NCBI GenBank assembly: GCA_030145005.1
Contig: JAQYWJ010000140.1
Location: 1-5,890 of the forward strand
DNA length: 5,890 nucleotides
Direction of reading: 5' to 3'
Origin: Desulfobacter sp.
Lineage (GTDB): Bacteria > Desulfobacterota > Desulfobacteria > Desulfobacterales > Desulfobacteraceae
Positions 1 through 5,890 of this stretch are shown here, piece after piece. The notes under the pieces were generated by a model. The model saw only the letters and a list, made by a program, of their open reading frames with translations. It was not told where the DNA came from and made no database searches. A program made the translations under genes and the position numbers. Every line of letters begins with the position of its first letter. Positions within the stretch are counted from its first letter, which is position 1.

Positions 1-161
1 AAAAATTCTAATTGGGCATCTTATTTCGTGCTCATTCCTCAGCTGCAAATTGCAGGCCCATAGGCCCAGATAAATTCCGGCCAAAGACCCTCGGCTGCCC
101 AAAAAATAATTTGAGGGTCCGGAATCTGAATATCTTTGGCGGTCAGGGCCTGCGGTCAATG
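1..161. other. Non-coding stretch downstream of the membrane kinase
   Basis: No reading frame here has a credible start with a ribosome-binding site. The one long plus-strand frame crossing it runs on into the antisense of the kinase gene and looks like a shadow. The stretch holds a 13-bp near-perfect palindrome (43-55, CTGCAAATTGCAG), a tandem 8-bp near-repeat (AGGCCCAT/AGGCCCAG, 54-69) and the nested inverted repeats listed separately. No classic GC-stem-plus-T-run terminator is seen for the leftward kinase transcript. Confidence 0.5.
74..140. repeat. Nested inverted repeats downstream of the kinase stop
   Basis: GACCCTC (86-92) pairs with GAGGGTC (113-119). Directly outside it, ATTCCG (74-79) pairs with CGGAAT (120-125), giving a 13-bp stem interrupted by a 6-base bulge on one side and closed by a 20-base loop. 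The bulge region GCCAAAG (80-86) is in turn complementary to CTTTGGC (134-140), which lies outside the stem. That pairing would be mutually exclusive or pseudoknotted with the outer stem. It lies 22-88 bases past the stop of the leftward kinase gene, so it could be a 3'-end RNA structure. No T-run follows the stem, so it is not a standard intrinsic terminator. Confidence 0.45.
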
Positions 162-3100
162 TCACGGTGTTTCGATATATGGGGCGAGCAGGTCCAGAAG
201 CCTCTTGTAGTCGAAGGCATATGCCAGTGGCTTTATGGCTGCATACAGTTCTGGATCATTCTTTTCAATCGTGTCGATGATCGCGTTGATCCGATGAGTA
301 TCCAGTATGAGCAGGGCATCCTGTAATTCCCTGCGCCGCGGCTCCGGAATTAAGGCCAGGCCCTGGAATACCGAAGTCCCTTCGGCCGGGGACGCCTCAA
401 TATGCGGCACGGGCTCCTGTGGAGCGTTCTCATAGCGATACTGCACCGCAATATGCCGTGCAATGGTCTCGTACAGTTGGCCCGCCTGGATCGGTTTTCC
501 TATAAAGTCGTCGCAGCTGGTGGCCAGTACCGCGTCCTTCTCCTCGTCAAAGGTACTGGCCGAAACCGCTATGATTGGCGTCTTCTGACCGCCCCCACTG
601 GTTTTGATCCGCTGTGCCGCCTTAATGCCGCCCATTACCGGCATCCGCATGTCCATCAGGATCAGATGGGGCAGCCATTTCTTGGCCAACCTGATCGCCG
701 TCTTTCCGTCAGCTGCCTCACGAACCACAAAACCAACGGCTGCAAGCATTTGGGACAAGACCGTCCGGTTGTCCGGCATATCGTCCACGACCAAGATCCG
801 CCACGTTTCATGGCCCGCCACTATACCTGAGACACGCCTTGCATGAAGCGTTTCGGGCAGGGGTGCCGTATCCACGATTTGAATATCGATCTCAAGGCGG
901 AAGACACTGCCTTTGCCTAAACGGCTTTTCACAGTGATATTTCCGCCCATTAGGCAGGCATACTCCCGGCTGATACTCAACCCCAGGCCGGTTCCTTCCC
1001 TTGTGAGTCGGCTTGCCTTTGTTCGCTCAAAGGGCTTAAAGATATGACCGCGTTCATTTTCACCGATCCCGATCCCCGTATCCGAAACTTTGACAACGAG
1101 GCGCGGGGTACCTGATGTTCCATGGGAAAAGGTGGTGTGAAACACCACCCGGCCACTCTCGGTGAACTTGATTGCGTTGCCCAGTAGATTGATAAGGATC
1201 TGACTCAGCTTTCCCTGGTCTGCGACTACGTACCGGGGGATATTTTTTCCACGCACCGCCCGGAGTTCAAGGCCCTGTTCCCTGGCGCGAAAGCAAAACA
1301 TCTCCTCCATATTGTTCAGCAGGGCGTGCAGGTCAAAGGGGGCTTGCCTCAGGATGGCTCGACCGGCCTCGATCTTGGATATCTGAAGGATGTCGTTGAT
1401 CAGTCCCAGCAAATGTTCCCCATTGCGGTTGATCGTCGCAAGGTTTCTGCGGTGGGTGTCGCCAAGGGCTGAATCGCACTGCATCAGCTGGGTAAATCCC
1501 AGAATGGCATTCATGGGAGTGCGGATTTCATGGGACATGTTGGCGAGAAAGTCACTCTTGGCCCGGGTCGCCTTTTCAGCATCCTCCTTGGCCGCCACCA
1601 GCTGCCTTGTCCGGCGGGCCACCAATCGCTCCAGGTGCTCCTGGTGGAGCATCAGCTGCCGGGCCATATGGTTAAAGGCCCGTGCCAGGTCCATTACCTC
1701 AGTGATGCGGCTGGATTTGATCTGTTCTACAGGGCTGCCGACAGCCAGGGCATCGGCGGAATGGCAAAGTTGGGAAAGCGGCTTGGTCAATCCTTCAGAA
1801 AGGGCCAGGACCAGCAAAAGAGCGATAATCAATAATATAGCAATGACCATGGACGACTGACTGCCGCCCTTGTATATTCCCTCCATGAACACGCTTTTTC
1901 TGCTGAGGACCACGATCAACCACGAAGATTGGCCGGCATATGGCTGGACCCTGGCCACCCAGGTCTTCCTGGACAGGGGCGCGGCACTGACAATATCGAA
2001 ACGATAAGAGAGCCCATGATTGAAATGCAGAAGATCCTGGACCTCCTGCCGCAGCACGTGAAGCGCTTTTCCTGCCACCGGCGGTATACCGCCTTCCTGA
2101 ATACAGGGCGGAACATGGGACCCGACCAGCAGGCGTCCCTCTCTGTTGATGATCAATACCTGCTGGCTGTCTCCGCCATAATCGCCGTGCAACGTTTGAT
2201 GGATGGCCCCAAGGGGGACACTGTGGGCCGCGGCATCACCACAGGCCTCGCCGGTAGATACGGGAAAGGCTTGATATCTGTCCAGCAGCCCGCTGATAAC
2301 AGATATTTCCAGGGCCTGAAGCTTATGGGCCAGGCTGCTGATGGCCTTTTCGCCGCTGTGCAGGGAAATATAGGAAATCGCACCGGAGGTAACGATCAGG
2401 AGAAAAACGAGCGGTCCGGCAATAAAGATCCGGATCGGGAAGCCTGCTGTGGAAATTTCATGAAGACGGTCGGTTTCGACCTGGCCGCTTTGCCAGATGA
2501 CCTTGCGCCCGCCAACAGGCCGTATCTTGACATACCCTTCAATATCTGCCCAGTAGAGTCCGGCTCTACGGAACAGGGGATAGGCGATCAGCATGGCCGG
2601 GGGGGCAAGTGCCCAGGTGACAAGGAATGTCGTGAAGATGGAGGGCGTAATTTGGGTGTAGGCGATATCTGTCGGGAAAGTTCCAGACATGGGACCGCAT
2701 ACAAACCCCCAGTAGACGGGATAAAATGAGAGAAAGAGCAAGACAAATAACAGATACCGCAGCCAGGTTTTTCGTTTCAGAAAGTCCGGTTCCCGCCCCA
2801 TAAACGAATACCCCACCCAATGAAAGGCCGATATGAGCATATGGCCGGGCAACCATACCAGCAGCTGTTGAAACGGTATGCCTCCTATCAGATCGGAAAG
2901 AATGTAGGCCAGAGGAATGACCATGAGGGCTGGATATCCCAGCAGGACGGCACACAGAAATACTGAAAGATCAAAAATAGACTCCAAGCTTTGGGCACCG
3001 GGAACCAGCCATATATTTCTGCCGACAAACCCGCCGCCCAGTACCAGGACAATGGTAAGGACAATACTGACGATAAACCTGTTGTTCAGGCGATAGTGTT

Positions 3101-3284
3101 CCCGGGCAAAACACCACCGGCCATTAACGCAAAACGCAAAACCGGCGTAGGCGGAAGAGGCCAGCAGGAGGCCCAGGGTAAACCCCATCGTTCCCCATAT
3201 TTCCATGAACGGCAGGGGAATGCCGCTGAACACCCCATCAATCCAGAGAACAAGAATTTTGAACCTGTCGTAGATGGTATTCAT
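162..3284 (-). CDS. Membrane-bound hybrid histidine kinase (multi-TM sensor, Cache-like loop, HAMP, HisKA, HATPase, REC)
   Basis: This 1040-residue inner-membrane sensor kinase should autophosphorylate on His and pass the phosphate to its own receiver. Residues 28-240 hold about six hydrophobic segments. A further helix (286-307), an extracytoplasmic region (about 308-477) with a Cache-like strand pattern (QVLIINREGRLLVGS), and a last helix (478-496) follow. HAMP is at about 497-550. HisKA has H585 in SHEIRTP. HATPase (about 686-803) shows the N box (N699, N703), DTGIGIG and GTGLGLS. REC (828-945) has D834/D835, acceptor D878, S908 and K930. The usual MPxMDG is MPVMGG (G885). A helical tail of about 70 residues follows, without an HPt histidine motif. 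I chose ATG 3284, with GGGAG 10 bases upstream. An in-frame TTG at 3377 would add 31 residues that contain no recognisable signal or membrane segment. It is transcribed divergently from the second kinase. The ligand is unknown. Confidence 0.93.
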   Translation of the reverse strand: MNTIYDRFKILVLWIDGVFSGIPLPFMEIWGTMGFTLGLLLASSAYAGFAFCVNGRWCFAREHYRLNNRFIVSIVLTIVLVLGGGFVGRNIWLVPGAQSLESIFDLSVFLCAVLLGYPALMVIPLAYILSDLIGGIPFQQLLVWLPGHMLISAFHWVGYSFMGREPDFLKRKTWLRYLLFVLLFLSFYPVYWGFVCGPMSGTFPTDIAYTQITPSIFTTFLVTWALAPPAMLIAYPLFRRAGLYWADIEGYVKIRPVGGRKVIWQSGQVETDRLHEISTAGFPIRIFIAGPLVFLLIVTSGAISYISLHSGEKAISSLAHKLQALEISVISGLLDRYQAFPVSTGEACGDAAAHSVPLGAIHQTLHGDYGGDSQQVLIINREGRLLVGSHVPPCIQEGGIPPVAGKALHVLRQEVQDLLHFNHGLSYRFDIVSAAPLSRKTWVARVQPYAGQSSWLIVVLSRKSVFMEGIYKGGSQSSMVIAILLIIALLLVLALSEGLTKPLSQLCHSADALAVGSPVEQIKSSRITEVMDLARAFNHMARQLMLHQEHLERLVARRTRQLVAAKEDAEKATRAKSDFLANMSHEIRTPMNAILGFTQLMQCDSALGDTHRRNLATINRNGEHLLGLINDILQISKIEAGRAILRQAPFDLHALLNNMEEMFCFRAREQGLELRAVRGKNIPRYVVADQGKLSQILINLLGNAIKFTESGRVVFHTTFSHGTSGTPRLVVKVSDTGIGIGENERGHIFKPFERTKASRLTREGTGLGLSISREYACLMGGNITVKSRLGKGSVFRLEIDIQIVDTAPLPETLHARRVSGIVAGHETWRILVVDDMPDNRTVLSQMLAAVGFVVREAADGKTAIRLAKKWLPHLILMDMRMPVMGGIKAAQRIKTSGGGQKTPIIAVSASTFDEEKDAVLATSCDDFIGKPIQAGQLYETIARHIAVQYRYENAPQEPVPHIEASPAEGTSVFQGLALIPEPRRRELQDALLILDTHRINAIIDTIEKNDPELYAAIKPLAYAFDYKRLLDLLAPYIETP

Positions 3285-3565
3285 TCTATCCCATCTCCCA
3301 TGAAAAATCCGAAAATTCGGTTTTCCTTTGCAAACTTCGCATTGGGCTAGAAAAGCATGATTTTCATTCAGGGTCAAGGGATTTCCAGCACGAAAATCTT
3401 GCTTGCCTTTATGTTTGTTTTCTTCGTTGGGCCTTGGTTTACAGCGCTCGACAACCTTCTTGACAATGATAGAAGAGACTTGATAAAAAGCTGAGAAGAT
3501 ATTTTTCCATTCGGCTGATACGCAACACCGGTGGCGGGCGGCATTGTGTGATGCGTAGAAAAAAA
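3285..3565. other. Divergent intergenic region, kinase-proximal part
   Basis: This is the leader of the leftward kinase plus unassigned sequence. A minus-strand frame (about 3374-3589, or 3374-3544 from its ATG) could encode 56-71 residues. It lacks a ribosome-binding site, matches no family I recognise, and its longer form starts inside the mobile-element repeat, so I do not call it a gene. A small dyad CCGA-AAAT-TCGG (3309-3320) precedes the kinase start. On the minus strand it is followed by ATTTTT, but the stem is too short to claim as an attenuator. Confidence 0.4.
3460..3487 (+). promoter_or_regulatory. Possible sigma-70-like promoter
   Basis: TTGACA (3460-3465), a perfect -35 match, is followed after 16 bases by GATAAA (3482-3487), 4 of 6 matches to the -10 consensus. 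It points toward the rightward kinase, whose start lies about 285 bases further on, with the inverted-repeat element in between. This is weak evidence from hexamer match and spacing alone. Confidence 0.22.
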
Positions 3566-3696
3566 GGGCTTGGTTCTAACTTCGCCCACTATTCGTCATT
3601 TCATGAAATAAGAGATGGAATTTGATAAAATATCAACATATTGAAATTTATTCATCAAAGTTTTTAGGCCTTTTGGGCGAAGTTAGAACCAAGCCC
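3566..3696. mobile_element. MITE-like element with 23-bp perfect terminal inverted repeats
   Basis: The 23 bases at 3566-3588 (starting GGGCTTGG, ending TTCGCCCA) are the exact reverse complement of 3674-3696. They enclose 85 bases of AT-rich sequence (about 75% A+T) with no coding capacity. Immediately outside both ends is the same 8-base word, GAAAAAAA (3558-3565 and 3697-3704), as expected of a target-site duplication. The core holds a perfect 12-bp palindrome ATTTCATGAAAT (3598-3609) and the dyad TTGATA-AAA-TATCAA (3622-3636). Its size, perfect ends, lack of transposase and apparent 8-bp duplication fit a non-autonomous miniature element moved by a transposase encoded elsewhere. The A-rich flank weakens the duplication evidence. 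Alternatively it could be a large regulatory hairpin: on the minus strand the stem is followed by seven T residues, terminator-like. I cannot assign an IS family. Confidence 0.65.
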
Positions 3697-3762
3697 GAAA
3701 AAAAACATTAAACAGCTTAAAAAACGGCGGCCGTCAATACAGTAGAATGATAAGAAGTAAAT

Positions 3763-3766
3763 GGAG
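3763..3766 (+). promoter_or_regulatory. Ribosome-binding site that sets the start of the soluble kinase
   Basis: GGAG lies 7 bases upstream of ATG 3774, ideal spacing. The earlier in-frame ATG at 3747 has no purine-rich element in front of it, and its nine extra residues precede the receiver domain without adding anything recognisable. This supports the later start. Confidence 0.75.
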
Positions 3767-3773
3767 AATTCCC

Positions 3774-5807
3774 ATGAATGACAATGGCACAGGCGCAGCT
3801 TTGGGTGATCTCAACCGCTACAATATCATGGTGGTGGACGATGTGCCTGAAAATCTTCGCCTCCTGTCCCGAATCCTGGAGGCCCGTGGGGTAAGGGTCA
3901 GGGCCGCACTCTCCGGCCCCATCGCCCTTGAGGCCATCAAACATCAAATCCCTGACCTGATCATCCTGGATATCCGCATGCCGGAAATGGATGGTTTCGA
4001 GGTTTGTCGCCGAATTAAAGCCGATCCGGACCTGAGGGGGATTCCCATCATCTTCATCAGTGTCCAACATGAGCTGGCTGATAAAGTAAAAGCATTTTCC
4101 CTGGGAGGGGTAGATTACCTGAACAATCCCTTTGAAGCCGAGGAAGTCATCGCCCGGGTCAAAACTCACCTCACCATCAATACATTGAAGCGCCGCTTGC
4201 AAAATACAAATGAAATACTGGAGGAAAAAGTCAAGGCCCGGACAGCGTCTTTGCAAAAAAGCGAACAAAAATACCAGGATCTTTATGATAACGCGCCGGA
4301 CATGCTGCTTTCCGTTGATGTAAAGAACTTTACAATTCTGGAATGCAATCAGACCCTGGCTACGGTAACGGGATACACAAAGGCGGAAATCATTGGTCAG
4401 CCTATTTCTTTCTTATACACAACCGAGAGTTGGGAATACTCAAAATCAACATTGCTGCCGCTCTTTATGCAGACCGGCAGAATCGAAGGCAAAGAACTGC
4501 AGTTACGGACAAAAAACGGAACCGTCATGGATGTGCTCGTGAATGCTTCGGCTGTCCGGGATGATCAGGGCGAAATTCTATGGAGCAGGTCCAGCTGGCG
4601 GGATATTACGGAACGGAAAAAAGCGGAAAAGGAAATCCGGTATGCCCGGACCCTGATTACCAATATTATTGATTCCATGCCGTCGATCCTGATTGGCGTG
4701 GATATCGAGGGCAGGGTAACCCAGTGGAACCTTGCAGCACAATTGGCTACGAATCTTTCCAAGAAAGAGGCCTTGGGGCAGCCTCTGGCAATTGCTTTCC
4801 CGAGGCTGGGGATTCAAATGGACCGTGTGGCCGATGCATTGAAAACGGGGAATGTCGGTTCATATATAAAACAGCCCCGCGACGAGAACGGAACCATCCG
4901 GTATGAAGATGTGACCATCTATCCGTTGTTAGACGGTATTCAAGGTGCGGTAATCCGAATTGATGACGCTACCCGGCGGGTGCAGATGGAAGAGATGATG
5001 ATCCAGAGTGAGAAGATGCTTTCGGTGGGGGGATTGGCTGCAGGTATGGCCCATGAAATAAACAATCCCATCGCCGGCCTGGTACAGACAGCCAATGTTA
5101 TGGCCAACCGCCTTGGGAAAAAGATGGATATCCCAGCCAACCGGATGGCTGCCCGGGAAGCCGGCACGTCCCTGGAAGCCATCCAAAAGTTCATGGAAGC
5201 CCGGGATATTATTCAAATGCTTTCGACCATTCAGAAATCGGGCTGCCGGGTGGCGGCCCTTGTGGAAAATATGCTCAGTTTTGCTCGGAAAAGCGATAGC
5301 CTGGTATCCTCTCACAGCCTGCCCCGCCTCCTGGACAAAGCCCTGGAACTGGCTGCAACGGAATATTACTCGGGAAAACAATACTATTTTAAAAAAATTG
5401 AGATTAGAAAAGAGTATAAAGATGAAGAATGCCTTGTTCCCTGCGAAGGCGCCAAGATCCAGCAGGTTCTGCTCAACATTCTCAGGAACGGGGGACAGGC
5501 CATGCTGGACGCGAAAACCAATAACCCTCTCTTTATTCTTCGGATCCGGCTTGAAAAAGAACGGAATATGGTCTGCATGGAGATAGAAGACAATGGGCCC
5601 GGGATGGATGAAGAAAGCCGCAGGCGGGCTTTTGAGCCTTTTTTTACTACAAAGCCGGTGGGAACCGGCACCGGCCTGGGGCTGAGCATGTCCTATTTCA
5701 TTATCACCGAGAATCACGGGGGCGAGTTGTTGCTTGAATCCAGGCCCGGCTTTGGCACAAAATTTATCATATGCCTGCCGTTGTCAGGGTACAAGATTAA
5801 GATTTGA
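3774..5807 (+). CDS. Soluble hybrid histidine kinase, REC-PAS-PAS-HisKA-HATPase, receiver lacking the conserved Lys
   Basis: The product is 677 residues with no membrane segment, so it is probably cytoplasmic. REC (about 16-132) has acidic pair D22/D23, acceptor D66 in LDIRMPEMDG and S96. The position normally held by the conserved Lys before Pro-Phe is N118 (DYLNNPF). A coiled-coil linker (about 137-165) leads to PAS1 (about 163-285, ending in a PAC-like WRDITERKKAE) and PAS2 (about 290-400). The kinase core has H427 in MAHEINNP. The two dimerisation helices are separated by an insert of roughly 35 residues (about 445-480), a pattern I associate with one PAS-kinase subgroup. HATPase shows the N box (N568, N572), DNGPGM at 606-611, FEPFFTTKP at 620-628 and GTGLGLS at 632-638. 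It should autophosphorylate and signal to a separate NtrC-type regulator. Its stop overlaps the stop of the convergent HTH fragment. Confidence 0.93.
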   Translation: MNDNGTGAALGDLNRYNIMVVDDVPENLRLLSRILEARGVRVRAALSGPIALEAIKHQIPDLIILDIRMPEMDGFEVCRRIKADPDLRGIPIIFISVQHELADKVKAFSLGGVDYLNNPFEAEEVIARVKTHLTINTLKRRLQNTNEILEEKVKARTASLQKSEQKYQDLYDNAPDMLLSVDVKNFTILECNQTLATVTGYTKAEIIGQPISFLYTTESWEYSKSTLLPLFMQTGRIEGKELQLRTKNGTVMDVLVNASAVRDDQGEILWSRSSWRDITERKKAEKEIRYARTLITNIIDSMPSILIGVDIEGRVTQWNLAAQLATNLSKKEALGQPLAIAFPRLGIQMDRVADALKTGNVGSYIKQPRDENGTIRYEDVTIYPLLDGIQGAVIRIDDATRRVQMEEMMIQSEKMLSVGGLAAGMAHEINNPIAGLVQTANVMANRLGKKMDIPANRMAAREAGTSLEAIQKFMEARDIIQMLSTIQKSGCRVAALVENMLSFARKSDSLVSSHSLPRLLDKALELAATEYYSGKQYYFKKIEIRKEYKDEECLVPCEGAKIQQVLLNILRNGGQAMLDAKTNNPLFILRIRLEKERNMVCMEIEDNGPGMDEESRRRAFEPFFTTKPVGTGTGLGLSMSYFIITENHGGELLLESRPGFGTKFIICLPLSGYKIKI

Positions 5808-5890
5808 GTTTTCGTCCAAACGGAACGTTCAGTTTTCTCATCCTTTTTCTGAGAGTGGACGGGCTGATTTTAACTTGCTTTTAAGCAGAA
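5797..5890 (-). pseudogene. C-terminal end of a Fis-type helix-turn-helix regulator (partial, frame broken)
   Basis: Reading leftward, one frame gives KQVKISPSTLRKRMRKL, then NVPFGRKLKS and a stop (TAA, 5799-5797). The ISPSTLRKRMRKL stretch closely resembles the recognition helix of Fis-type domains that end sigma-54-dependent activators (NtrC/FhlA style). The same frame hits a stop at 5883-5881, only three codons from the window edge. The neighbouring frame is open there (LLKSKLK) but ends at 5840-5838. One base added in the A run at 5868-5871 (minus-strand sense) would join them as LLKSKLKISPSTL. So this is a frameshifted gene, a sequencing error, or less likely a recoded gene. The rest lies outside the window. 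It overlaps the convergent kinase gene by 11 bases. The family call rests on about 25 residues. Confidence 0.5.

Noticed and set aside
1929..2729. Long plus-strand open frame (266 codons) opposite the membrane kinase.
   Set aside because: It lies wholly antisense to strongly supported kinase sequence, its translation shows no domain, and the opposite frame carries the conserved motifs.
3285..3377. Longer N-terminus for the membrane kinase from TTG at 3377.
   Set aside because: TTG is a rarer start, and the 31 extra residues add no signal or membrane segment. ATG 3284 has a purine-rich GGGAG upstream and leads directly into the first hydrophobic region.
3429..3440. GGGCCTTGGTTT resembles the first bases of the element's end (GGGCTTGGTTCT).
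   Set aside because: The similarity needs a one-base gap and stops after about 12 bases, so it is likely chance.
3374..3589. Small minus-strand frame of 71 residues (GTG start) between the kinases.
   Set aside because: There is no ribosome-binding site, the start lies inside the element's terminal repeat, and the product has no recognisable pattern. An internal ATG at 3544 is no better supported.
3566..3696. Possible integron attC site (GTTAGAA / TTCTAAC inside the inverted repeats, size in the attC range).
   Set aside because: The core triplets do not fit GTTRRRY / RYYYAAC at the last position. The arms are perfect and extend beyond the would-be cores without the usual unpaired bases, and there is no cassette context.
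4929..5717. Long minus-strand open frame (262 codons) opposite the HisKA/HATPase part of the soluble kinase.
   Set aside because: It is antisense to the H, N, G1, F and G2 motifs of the kinase. The translation has no recognisable fold or start signal.
1..5890. CRISPR array, tRNA, rRNA, toxin-antitoxin or defence genes.
   Set aside because: No regularly spaced repeats, cloverleaf-like sequence, rRNA motif or defence-type protein was seen on either strand.

Overview
The window is a signal-transduction locus from a Gram-negative bacterium. The domain styles, moderate GC content and a sigma-54-regulator-like fragment at the right edge suggest a Desulfobacterota-type (deltaproteobacterial) organism. 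This is inferred from family style only, because no taxonomic marker is present.

Layout: positions 1-161 hold no gene, but contain nested inverted repeats just downstream of the first kinase. Positions 162-3284 (minus strand) encode a very large membrane-bound hybrid histidine kinase: multi-span sensor, extracytoplasmic Cache-like loop, HAMP, HisKA, HATPase, REC and a short helical tail. Positions 3285-3773 are a divergent intergenic region of about 490 bases. It carries a compact 131-bp element with perfect 23-bp terminal inverted repeats, an AT-rich core and an apparent 8-bp target duplication, so it looks like a MITE. Positions 3774-5807 (plus strand) encode a soluble hybrid kinase in the reverse domain order, REC-PAS-PAS-HisKA-HATPase. 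Its receiver lacks the conserved lysine. From the right edge down to 5797 (minus strand) lies the C-terminal end of a Fis-type helix-turn-helix protein. It converges on the second kinase and overlaps its stop, but its reading frame is broken within the window.

The membrane kinase probably senses an external or membrane-associated signal. The soluble kinase probably integrates a receiver input with two PAS sensors. Neither has an output domain, so output must come from a separate regulator. The convergent Fis-type fragment is the only DNA-binding candidate visible here, but it appears damaged or frameshifted. Partnership between these genes is inferred from proximity. The most distinctive features are the MITE-like element, the lysine-less receiver, the broken HTH end and the two-part sensor of the large kinase. 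I did not find a clearly new defence or mobile system.
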